33,890 bases of DNA from Calocera cornea HHB12733 (Eukaryota > Basidiomycota > Dacrymycetes > Dacrymycetales > Dacrymycetaceae), in the NCBI GenBank assembly GCA_001632435.1, contig KV424150.1, forward strand, positions 1-33,890, in the 5' to 3' direction. A program made the translations under genes and the position numbers. Below, one piece after another: positions 10,927-19,110 of the stretch (its first letter is position 1; every line of letters starts with the position of its first letter). The notes beneath the pieces were generated by a model. That model was not told where the DNA came from, did no database searches, and saw nothing but the letters and a program-made list of their open reading frames with translations.

Positions 10927-11157
10927 AGTGGGGCTGGGGGAGCTGGAAGGACGGGGAGGGGAGCTGGGGGTGCGAGGGGATGGGATGGGATGGGATGGGA
11001 TGTGGGAGTGTCTGGGGATGCTGAGCTTGATGACCTCCGTACGGAGGTCAATGAGCTCACCACCCCAGACGCTCCCATCCCATCCGTCCCATCCCATCCC
11101 ACTCACACCATCCCCAGCTCCCTCATCCCCGTCCCCAGCTCCCCCATCGCCCCTTCG
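10927..11157. repeat. Palindrome B, long inverted repeat between convergent genes
   Basis: The core TGACCTCCGTACGGAGGTCA (11031-11050) is perfect. Complementarity continues imperfectly for about 110 nt on each side, through GTCTGGGG, runs of GGGAT on the left against ATCCC on the right, GAGCTGGGG and GGGGGAGCTGG. The arms contain a GGGAT microsatellite. It sits between the convergent 3' ends of the transposase and the small minus-strand gene, so transcripts from either side could fold into a long hairpin. Confidence 0.85.
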
Positions 11158-11411
11158 CTCGCTCCAGCCCAAGCTGCGCGTTCCCGTATCTCGCTGCCTT
11201 AGCAGCGAGAGGCACATTCCCCGAGCACAAGTAGACAGAGTAGAAAAGAAAATATAATCACATTGCACACGGTTTGAGCCTCAACCCGAGTCCCCCAAGG
11301 AACTCGGCCAAATGTAAAGCTATGAATCTGCGTAAGTCGTCAGCGTTAGGTTAGAAAGTCGAAATAATGAGCATACCACTATACGAAAGCCCTAAGTCGT
11401 GCCCCAGCCTC

Positions 11412-11818
11412 CTATGCAGCGATCTGCCTTCCCGCTCCCGCAGCTCCCACAGTGCCCTGGCGGACCTTCTGGACGGCGAGGGCGGCTTCCCAGGCAACTT
11501 TGACGATCGGGCTGGCGTCCTTGACGAGCTCGGCAAAGTCCTTGACGAATATCTTGGCGTCCTTCATCGACGTCCAAGAGTAAATAGCCTACAGAAGGTA
11601 AGCAAGCGCACGAAAAGGGGGAAATGACTTACCTGAATAGCCTTGCTGACGTTCTCGAAGATCCCGAGGATCCTACCGCCAACGGCAGTCTTGCCGTCGA
11701 GAGCGAGGACGACGACGACGAGGGAGGAGAAGCCGGCGGCGAGGAGGAAGTTGCGACGGGAGCTGTAGCGCTCGACAATGCGCTCGGCGGCGAGGAGCTC
11801 GGTTTCGATGCGCTCCAT
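11412..11818 (-). CDS. Small single-pass membrane protein inside the transposon
   Basis: Two exons, 11818-11633 and 11588-11412, join in phase and give 120 aa. After a helical start (MERIETELLAAERIVERY) comes a hydrophobic segment NFLLAAGFSSLVVVVLAL, then a helical, Lys-containing C-terminus with SMKDAKIFVKDFAELVKD. The frame stays open upstream of this Met through a Gln/His tract (11822-11867), and it can be spliced further to an exon ending at 12001-12004 ([11 protein letters not shown]). The real protein may therefore be longer. No family was recognised. It may be captured host sequence, since its neighbour upstream is an HSP70 fragment, or a genuine cargo gene. Confidence 0.55.
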
Positions 11819-11821
11819 GTC

Positions 11822-11867
11822 GTTGTGGTGGTGGTGGTGGTGCTGTTGCTGCTGTTGCTGCTGCTGA
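11822..11867. repeat. CAG/CAC trinucleotide tract
   Basis: On the minus strand a run of CAG/CAA codons followed by CAC codons would encode a Gln8-His6 stretch in frame with the small membrane protein. Confidence 0.8.
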
Positions 11868-12146
11868 TGTCGAGCCGAAGGCGGTTGAGGTGGTCGAGAG
11901 GATGGGGGAGAGCAGCGAGGACGGGCCGGGCTAAGTAGTGCTGCGAGTCAGCAAGTTAGCAATAGACAGCGTAAATGAGGGCGTGGAAGCATGGACTTAC
12001 TTCTGATGTCCACGTACTTCCACGAGTGCTCGTCGACCTTGAAGAAGAGCCGTTTGCGGCAGAGGGAGGGGAGGTAGGCAAGTGGGAGTGGGAGGTGGGA
12101 GAGGTGGGATGGGAGGGGAGGGCGAATGCTGAGGAGGGGAAGGTAC

Positions 12147-12303
12147 GGTTGAGGACGGTGAAGGGGAAGTGCTTGATGTTGGAAGAAGGGCTGGTGCGGT
12201 TGCCCTGGTTGTTGGCGATGAACTCGACTCGGTCGTTTGGCCACACTCCTACGCAAGAGTAGGTGGTACCGAGATCGATACCAATGGCTTTTGATGAAGA
12301 CAT
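12147..12303 (-). pseudogene. Captured HSP70 N-terminal fragment with internal deletion
   Basis: From the Met at 12303 the minus strand encodes the unmistakable start of a cytosolic HSP70: [35 protein letters not shown]. This is the phosphate-1 loop of the nucleotide-binding domain. It then jumps to [10 protein letters not shown], which in intact HSP70s lies about 45 residues further on. A block of the ATPase domain is therefore deleted, and nothing recognisable as HSP70 follows 12147. A chaperone ATPase cannot be made from this. It lies inside the transposon between accessory genes, 28 bp from a palindrome core, which suggests capture of a host gene 5' end. The frame continues into a Pro/Ser-rich region. 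Confidence 0.85.
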
Positions 12304-12379
12304 GTTGCTTCTCCTACTCAGCAACTCTGCGACCTCCGAACGGAGGTCAGCGAGAGCTGAGCAGGGAAAGAGGGAAAGA
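12302..12379. repeat. Palindrome C, next to the HSP70 fragment start
   Basis: The core GACCTCCG-AA-CGGAGGTC (12331-12348) has imperfect arms including CTACTCAGC on the left and GCTGAGCAG on the right. The right flank runs into a GAAAGAGAG purine tract. It lies directly upstream of the HSP70-like ATG on the minus strand. Confidence 0.75.
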
Positions 12380-12558
12380 GAGAGAGAGAAAGGGAGGGAA
12401 GAGAGGGAGGGAAGAGGGACGGGAGGACTGGGAGCGACGATTAACTTGCATTGTAAGGTATCTGCGTACATGTAGGTATCTAAAAAGTAGTTAGCAAATG
12501 TAATTAGAAACTGAAAAAAATGAACTTACTCTAAAGGAAAAGGAAACTTTAGCCCAGC

Positions 12559-15079
12559 CTACTTGCTAGGCCCCGGAGTATCCCACGGCCTGCTAGGCCT
12601 CTTCCCCCAGGGGTAAGCCATGCTGCCGGGGAGCAGCCTGGGAGGGCCGGAAGGCCAAACTGGAGGGGGCTGGGGCACCGTCATGCGAGCTGCCCTGGTT
12701 GCGAGAGTCGTGCGAGGGCGAGACGGGCCAGGTTCGGGAGACGGCGTTCGCACTACCGTCATCCGCGGTGCCTTTCTCGCCAGAGTCTTGCGGGCGCAAG
12801 AGGGTGCAGGCTGGGGAGAGGGCGTTCTCACAGCCGTCATCCGCGATGCCTTCGTCTCCAGCGTCTTGTGCGCTGGCTTTCCCTTTGCGTTCGCCTTCTC
12901 CTTCTCCTTTGCCTTGAGGGCAGCCGCCGTCGTTGAAATCGTGATGCGAGGAGCCGCATTGCTGGTTGGGAGCTTGCGGGGATGGTGAGGAGGGCGTGGG
13001 CTGGGTGTGGGAGTGAGGGAGGGGGTGGAAGAGTGGGAGGAGGGGGAGGAGGGGATGTCCAGAGCAGGACTGGGAGAGGGGAAGGCCGGAGGAGCAGGGG
13101 TATCGGCCGGAACGAAGAAAGGAGAGCGGGGAGTGGGAGTAGGCGACTGAAGTCGCTCAGGATGGAGGAAAAGCTCCAGCTCCTTGCCCTCTACGTCAAT
13201 ATTGAAGGGCAGCTCGCCCTTTCGCGGCTGTAGGCCATTGTAGCAAGTGCTAACAATGCCAGCAGCCATCTTCTCCCCGGGAAAGTTGAGCTTGATGACC
13301 CGCGAGCGCAACTTGCCCTTGAGCAAGTTGAACTGCAGCAGGCGCTGCTCCTTCTCCTTCTCGAGCGTAGGCAGCTCGTACTTCTCCTCGAGCTTCTCCA
13401 GCTGCTTGCCGTACTTGGCAGTCTCCTCCCCGCGCTTCTCCTTGCTTGCTCGACTCGCTACCCGCGCTTGCTCAACCGTTTTTGCGTCGGGATCGAGCAG
13501 GTTCTTCTCCCACTGGAAGGTGGGCCCACCTGCAGCGACTTGATCGTTGTGGATGGCCTGGCGCTTGATGCGCACCCACAGCTTGGTATGGTTGATGTCC
13601 TCCCACTTGCGGAGGGCATTGGGGTTTTGCTTCACCGCCTCGGTGCGGTACTTGAGCTCGAGGACGGGGACGCCATGCTTGTAGAGCGTCTGGCGGAGGG
13701 CGTCGTCGAGCTGTTCAGGCCGATCCGGCAGCCTGACGCCAATAAAGTTGTGCACTGCAGGAAGGTGCGTCGACAAGAAGGTGGGATCGCTTCCAGCTGC
13801 AACTGCAGCATGGAAGATCCCCCTCAAGTCGCGCACCTTGCACTGTGCACGCACCCAAACCGCCTGCAGCATCGAGAAGGGCATGGGGACAAATAAGTCC
13901 TTGCGCTCGTGCGCAAAGTCCCCAGCCCAGCTCTTCTCCAAGTCGCCGTAGACAATCCTGAGCTTGTGGTCGGCGGGGAGGAGCTTGAGGGCGTTGTAGG
14001 CAGCCTTGAAGTGCGCCGTGTGCGCTTGTATGAGCAGGCGAGCCCAGAGCGCGTTGATTGTCCAGGGAATGCCGCCATGGATCTGCTCGAGCTGCTTGTA
14101 CCGCTCGGCAGTGAAGTCCACCTCGCGCTCGATCGGCTCGCCAGTGGAAACATCCTCCCCACGATCCTCAGGGAGAACGTAGGGGAGGGAGGTGCTGCGC
14201 AGGAGGGGGACCCACCAGACAATGGCGGAGTCGCCAGTCTGAGGTACTCCCTCGCAGTAAGGGCGGTGAGGGCGGCGTTCATCGTAAAACTGGGCAAACA
14301 CGGTATGGTCAAACCGGTTTCTTGCCCAGCCGCACTTGAAGTTGGCGACGGCGTCGAACTTGCATTCGTCGAGCTCGTCCCCGGCAAACCAGGCTTTGTA
14401 GCGCTGCTTGAGCTGGCGCCAGAGCTCTGCGCGCTCCTCCATGGACGACCGATCCCAGACGGTGCTGGCGCCTTCGATAACCGCATTGCCGACCTGCTCG
14501 ACAGACCAGGCAGCGGTGGTGATGTTGTCGGCAGCCCTCTTGAAGATTGTTGGGCCTTCATCGTAGTGGAAGGTGTACCGCTGCTCTTCTTGGTGTATCG
14601 TCTTGTGCTCGATACCGTAGTCTTCGTAGTTCCCCCGAGGTCGTTCTGTAAAGTAGATTAGTAAATGTAGATAGTACAAAGAATGAAAGATACTGACTAT
14701 GCAAAGGAACAAACTCAGACGGCTCTTCATCAGCCGCCCGCTTCCCATTCTCATTCTTCTCCCTCTCCTCCTCCTCAACTTCCTCATCCTCATCCTCATC
14801 CTCATCCTCAGCAGCCTGCTTCCCCTTCCCCTTCTTCCCCTTCCCCTTCGCTTTCGACTTCTTCTTTGCCACCATCTTCTTCTTCTTTGCCGCTTCCAGC
14901 TCTTCCCTCTCCTCTCTCGCTTCCCTCGCCAGCTTCTCCCTCTCCCTCACCGGCTCCAGCAGCACCCTATCAATCACCTCCGCCATCACCGTCTCCTCCG
15001 ACTGCTTCCACTCCAGAGGATGAGGGTTTCCAAGGCGGAGGCCATGCCTGTGCCCCGTCTCCCACGTAGCCGTGGGCAT
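12559..15079 (-). CDS. Transposon accessory protein C, large, two exons
   Basis: Exons 15079-14698 and 14645-12559 join in phase and give about 822 aa. Exon 1 starts MPTATWETGHRHGLRLGN, then has a Lys/Glu coiled-coil-like stretch, a KKKS/GKGKKGKGK basic cluster that could be a nuclear localisation signal, and an Asp/Glu run encoded by a CATCCT microsatellite. Exon 2 has a long folded-looking region (GNYEDYGIEHKTIHQ, ANFKCGWARNRFDHTVFAQFYDERRPHRPYC, GGIPWTINALWARLLIQAHTAHF). The C-terminus is Pro/Ser rich, with three degenerate repeats around the motif RMTxVRTPSPxP. No established domain was recognised. The intact 2 kb frame implies selection or recent spread. Its role is unknown; a DNA-binding or transposition helper is possible. 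Confidence 0.7.
14785..14812. repeat. CATCCT microsatellite inside accessory gene C
   Basis: Tandem TCATCC/CATCCT units on the plus strand give an alternating Glu-Asp run in the minus-strand protein. Confidence 0.75.
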
Positions 15080-15216
15080 TCTGTCGCCTAGAAAAGCTGC
15101 CAGAGGAGGTAAGAAAAGCCAAGGTACGAGGGCCGACTCAGCACGCACAGAGTCAGCCAACGAACGAAGCCGGAAGTTGCCACAGAAGAGGAGAAAACGC
15201 AGAAAGAACATGCGAA

Positions 15217-15304
15217 GTTGGCAGCATAGATTGTCAGCTGCCTGTGCAATGACCTCTGTTCAGAGGTCGGTGCAACAGGCAGCCAACGACACTATGCTGC
15301 AAAC
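15217..15304. repeat. Palindrome D, variant core
   Basis: The core GACCTCTG-TT-CAGAGGTC (15251-15268) carries a matched change at position 7 of both half-sites. Arms extend about 35 nt further: GCAGCATAG and AGCTGCCTGT on the left pair with CTATGCTGC and ACAGGCAGC on the right. It lies upstream of accessory gene C. Confidence 0.85.
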
Positions 15305-15415
15305 CCGCCCAGAAACCGCCCAGACGAGCACGCAGAAGCACACAATGCCGACAGACGATTCGAAAATGCAAAATGAGCCGAAGAAATGATCTTGCGGTGT
15401 CGACAAGAACCCAGA

Positions 15416-15484
15416 GGCCTCCCTCGCTCTCACTGCTCTGTGACCTCCGTTCGGAGGTCGGCGAGCAGCTTGAGGTTGGGAGGG
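15416..15484. repeat. Palindrome E
   Basis: The core GACCTCCG-TT-CGGAGGTC (15442-15459) has weaker arms (CCTCCC on the left and GGGAGG on the right, with CTGCTC and GAGCAG inside). It is the last of the five before the right end of the element. Confidence 0.75.
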
Positions 15485-15691
15485 GAGGGGGAAAAGCGAC
15501 CAGAAGGGGGCGAGCAACTTGCCTGAGAAACAAAAAGAGGAGTGGGTGGGGAATTGGCGGGGTAAGACTCGCATGAAGCGAGGTGTCGAGCAGGGGGAGG
15601 AGGTCGACGAGCAGAGAGAGATGAGGACTTAGGGGCACTGATGGGAAGCGCCCAAGTCCGCGTCACGCCAAGTGGTGGTGTTGCACCCTTG

Positions 15692-15730
15692 GGGACCGAT
15701 TTCACGTACCTTGGGTACCGTTTTGGTCCC
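15692..15730. repeat. Right subterminal hairpin
   Basis: Nested arms GGGACC/GGTCCC and GTACC/GGTAC form an imperfect hairpin about 110 bp inside the right end. Confidence 0.55.
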
Positions 15731-15800
15731 GCAGGCCACCGATGAAAAGAGGGAGCAGATTTACAGCCGCTTAGGGGCGTTTTTTAGACGCGTGCAAAAG

Positions 15801-15841
15801 GGACCTTTTTTTCTATTCAGTCCCTTAGGGGCTGAAAATCT
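15801..15841. repeat. Right terminal repeat of the transposon
   Basis: Read in reverse complement it gives TCAGCCCCT, AGGGACTGAATAG, an A-run, then GGTCC, matching the left end with small gaps. The outer 20 bases also form a near-perfect hairpin (TTCAGTCCCT and AGGGGCTGAA, 15817-15836). Confidence 0.55.
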
Positions 15842-16589
15842 TATTTAATGTATCTACGGTACTGATATTACGCGCCCGAATACCTCCTAGTGCATGCTGC
15901 GTCGACGACGCCCTTACCGCCCTGTTTCTCAGTGTTGGTTTCGCTGGACCTGGAAATAGCGTCTTTGCTCTTGCAACAGATGCTTGGTCAATCTCTGTCT
16001 CCACTCTGTTAAGCGCTGAGATTGAGGGCAAGCTCTGACTCTTTAGCGTCTCTCTCACATGCACCTTTCTACATCTCCTGCAGCCATCGGTCTCAAATCA
16101 CCTACCGTTGCGGTGTAAGGCAAGTCCGCTTAGAATTGAGAGCAACCCGCATAGAACAAGGCTGCCTGACCAGATCTCTACCCCTGCTCATCCCTTGTGG
16201 TGCGATGCGGACACGCTCTCTGCCTCAGGCCCGATGATGATCGCTTTGCTCTTCGCTGACTGCTTCAAATGGTGAGCCACGGGATCCTGGGCTCGTTCGG
16301 GAACACACGTCGCCCGAAGCATATTTTCCGAGGCTCGAGGCATGTATTCTCTTCTTGACACGATTGCATGAATCTTAACAACCTGGGAAGGTGCTACTGC
16401 AGCTCCCAAATATCTAGTAAGAGCGGGAATTCGTAGTCTGCTTAAACTCTCTAGGGATAAGTCCTTGCTAGGTGGAGGGATGTTGGAAGACGGTACATGA
16501 AACGACTCAGAGGAGACAGGGAAATACGGTAACTTTTAGATTGAGAGACGTTGTATTGAGTGCTGGCGCAAACGTAAATCCTCCTGCCC
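15842..16589. other. Right flank of the transposon, no clear gene
   Basis: Minus-strand ORFs at 15825-16064 and 16188-16409 look partly protein-like. The first can be extended upstream through CRRCRKVHVRETLKSQ and has an intron-like GTCCAG...GCAG segment. No complete chain of exons or known family emerged. The first reads across the transposon border, so it might be a host exon hit by the insertion; this is unproven. Confidence 0.3.
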
Positions 16590-17217
16590 TCAAAGCTCTG
16601 TGCCCACCTGACCGAAGGTGGCCTCCAGGGAATAGGTGATGTACAGAAAGCCATCATTGTCCCTATTCCACTATCAGCATCCGCTTTCACAAACTGAATA
16701 TGATAGCAACCGAGATGTCTCCAAGGGAAAACAAGAGCACGTACCTGTGTTCCTTGTAAATAGCGCTCAGGGATTCGTTGGCGGGCGGGACGACGCCGTT
16801 CACGAAAATAAATAAAGCCTCCCCTCTGGACAGCTTGATACGTTCACGGAGAACCTTGTATATGAACTGGCCTACGGTGAAATCCTGACCGATCGCGATA
16901 CCCGCATCAGTACCCCATTGCATCCACTCAGAAAGCAGAAGGTGAACACACATTGGGTACGATGAACTTGTTCTTCCCGGAAATAGGTGCATCCGTCTTG
17001 TTCGCGTTGTCGCATATGATCTACCGTGGCTCATAAGCATTTGCTCGTTCAGCAATTGGCCCTGACAGGGACGAACAGGCACTTTGTCAGGATATTTTTC
17101 TTTCAAGTGATCTGCCATTGCCTTGCGTTCATCTACATGGGCGATAAGAGCTTGTGTATATGCACAATGCGATGTGAGCATACCGAAAGTCTTCTTATCC
17201 TTGAAAGTCGAAGGCAT
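16590..17217 (-). CDS. ATG8: Autophagy-related ubiquitin-like protein Atg8, divergent
   Basis: Five exons on the minus strand (17217-17184, 17132-17077, 17020-16952, 16884-16745, 16662-16590) join in phase to give 123 aa, against about 117-120 for usual fungal Atg8. The protein starts MPSTFKDKKTF and contains ERKAMADHLKEKYPDKVP, KFIVPNDFTVGQF, RIKLSRGEALFIFVN and DGFLYITYSLEATFG. The last Phe-Gly is the expected site for Atg4 cleavage and lipid attachment, followed here by a short QVGTEL tail. By family knowledge it is conjugated to phosphatidylethanolamine on autophagosome membranes and binds cargo receptors. It differs from canonical Atg8 at many conserved positions, including an extra residue before the RIKL motif, so it is probably a second, divergent paralogue. 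A Met at 17253 lies in frame upstream within a likely 5'UTR intron; I prefer 17217. Confidence 0.88.
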
Positions 17218-17579
17218 CCCGACCTTCCTCCTGTCAGCGACTACCACACACATCTGTTCATAGCGTACTCACTTGATAGCTTGTAGATATTGAGAGAAAC
17301 CGAGTTTCTTGAGAGACGGTACGAATGAGGAGAGCGGGTGGGAGAGGGACGACGGTGTGGTCGTAGTCTATAACGTGCCGACGCGTGCTGCATATATGCG
17401 CGCTGGTGGAAAGGCAGGCGCGGCGCTCGAGGCAGGCGGCGGCTTACGAAAGCAGACACACGGCGGAACAGGGGGTCGGGGGGTGCTTTGCCTTGGGACG
17501 ATCTACCTGGCAGGTGCACGCGCCAGTCCGCCCGAAGTGCGACCCCGTTTCGTTGATCGCGTCCCTAAAATGCTCCGAT

Positions 17580-17604
17580 CACGTGGGCCGTCGGGTGGCC
17601 CACG
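17580..17604. promoter_or_regulatory. Inverted repeat with CACGTG E-box upstream of ATG8
   Basis: CACGTG (17580-17585) overlaps an 8-bp perfect inverted repeat CGTGGGCC/GGCCCACG (17582-17604), about 360 bp upstream of the ATG8 start. It could bind a bHLH factor, though the position alone does not prove this. Confidence 0.3.
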
Positions 17605-18068
17605 CGCACCCTCATTTCGATCCTATCCCCATCCGTGAATTGTGGGGCTCGATGTTGATGGGCATTGGATACAGTGTATGATATCATATGCGTTGTACAG
17701 CAGCATGCTATTCTAAACACCTTGGACTTATCGTGGCAGGATGATGAGGCATATCCTAAAAATGCCCGTTGTTAGACCAGGGTTGCGTGAACCAGTTCGA
17801 GGTGACTCGCCTTCTGCTCCGCTCCTTCCCACCCCATTGTACATGTACTCCTCAGCAGACCTACGGGAACCCTTCACAGTAAGTGATAACCCCTCTTAGA
17901 TTCTATCCGAAGCGCAGATATCAGCTCGAAGAAAGACCTAACGCGAGAAGTGGGACACACCCTTTGACTTTGTGAGGGCTGCTTGCGAGCCTTTCAGCTA
18001 GATGTATGCGCTGCGGGTCCCCTGATGCGCCGTGTCAGCAGACAGTCGCGGAAAACTGAGCGCAAACC
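17605..18068. other. Intergenic, nothing recognised
   Basis: No long frame, repeat or RNA gene was seen. A few GT-AG-like pairs occur but do not link protein-like segments. Confidence 0.4.
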
Positions 18069-18443
18069 TCATACCTCCGCAAAAAGCTTTTTGTGCCCTA
18101 AAAGCGTTCCCACGAGGACGACAACCATACTGATCACGCCGAGCACAAACACGACGTAAATGATGAGGGTGAGGACGATGCGTATGAACATCCTCAGCGC
18201 GAGCAAACTGATGAGCAGGCCCACAAGAAACAGTGTGATCTTCAACAATTCACTACTGCCCAGGAGGACACTGCGCGTGTGTTCGAGAAGGAGGCCGTAG
18301 TAGCCAAGGATGGCCGACGGCAATTCCTTGCCCACCTCGATGATGCCGATAGCACGCAGCAACTTCCCCGTGAGCGAGAGCGCGTCAGAGAGGTAACGAG
18401 TTTTGGCATACGCCATGAGATGTTGAATGAAGTTCTCGAGCAT
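18069..18443 (-). CDS. Small membrane protein, hypothetical
   Basis: From the Met at 18443 (MLENFIQHLMAYAK) the frame gives 124 aa. A Met at 18566 would add a Thr/His-rich leader and seems less likely. The first half is amphipathic helix. The second half has two strong hydrophobic segments, LLKITLFLVGLLISLLAL and IVLTLIIYVVFVLGVISMVVVLVGTLL, ending in a basic HKKLF. The last codons run into GAG-GTATGAG, which is also a donor site, so another exon may follow. No family was recognised; the arrangement resembles small fungal organelle-membrane proteins. Confidence 0.5.
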   Translation of the reverse strand: MLENFIQHLMAYAKTRYLSDALSLTGKLLRAIGIIEVGKELPSAILGYYGLLLEHTRSVLLGSSELLKITLFLVGLLISLLALRMFIRIVLTLIIYVVFVLGVISMVVVLVGTLLGHKKLFAEV

Positions 18444-18566
18444 GATTAGGAGGAGATTTGATGTGTGCGATGTTGTTGTATGGCGGTGGTGATGGTCGGG
18501 AGGAGAGAAGCGCGTCACGACGCGCTCTGCCTGGATGGCACATGTATGCAACTTGTTGACGCGCAT

Positions 18567-19110
18567 GCTACTTAGTCATCCCGCGGACAAGCCTGCGGTC
18601 GACAACCTCTTACCACTTCTCAAATTGAAACTGTACATATTGTGGAGGTGAGCTTCAACCAGGGGGTCAAGGTTTTAATACGACGGGGAGGCATCAAGAT
18701 TGAGAACTCTTGTATTGACAGCTCACTACTGACAAGATCTCTTTTACGCGGAAGGACGAGAAGCCACAAGTAACGTAACGAGCTCAGCGGGGGCACGTAA
18801 AGAACTGGTAAGCCAGTTTCCAATTCAGGATATATCCAAGCGTTTCAGTAAGACCATGCAGCTCACGTCACAGGGGTTCGTTCACATTCATCATAGATAC
18901 ACATCGGCTACGATACAGTAGTTATGATGACAATGCATCATGTGGCATTAGTCGGGGGTATTGAAAAGAAAAGAAAGGATACTCTTGCGGAGACTAGGAA
19001 ATCTTGACTCGAGCAGCTGGCTCTGTGAGCACTCCTCTCGTCTACCTGCCACTCTTGCGGGCGTAGCCCAGTTGCCGCCGCCCTCCGTGGGTCACATGCC
19101 CGTCCTGCAT
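18567..19110. other. Intergenic, nothing recognised
   Basis: Short ORFs on both strands, for example 18620-18823 on minus, show no protein character that can be trusted. Confidence 0.35.

Larger units (their letters stand above)
6045..15841. mobile_element. Tnp2-type (CACTA/EnSpm superfamily) DNA transposon, about 9.8 kb
   Basis: The unit contains a spliced Tnp2-like transposase on +, two long accessory genes and one small gene on -, a captured HSP70 fragment and five core-sharing palindromes. Boundaries come from related terminal sequence. The left end reads TCAGCCCCT, spacer, AGGGGCTGATAATAGG, then an A-rich run before TGGCC. The reverse complement of the right end reads TCAGCCCCT, AGGGACTGAATAG, then an A-run before GGTCC. 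Both ends therefore fold into a hairpin. I could not identify a convincing target-site duplication, and the classical CACTA terminus is not visible at the left end, so the outer limits may be off by tens of bases. The main reading frames look intact, suggesting a fairly recent or still active copy. Confidence 0.65.

Noticed and set aside
13909..14661. 250-codon plus-strand ORF
   Set aside because: Antisense shadow of the 822-aa accessory protein, whose exon chain and phases are far better.
15072..15389. Short basic plus-strand ORF near the right end of the transposon
   Set aside because: It spans palindrome D and its amino acids there are dictated by the inverted repeat; no supporting signal was seen.
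15889..15893. TAGTG as the right CACTA terminus
   Set aside because: There is no matching CACTA near the left end and no inverted similarity around it, whereas the TCAGCCCCT ends match each other.
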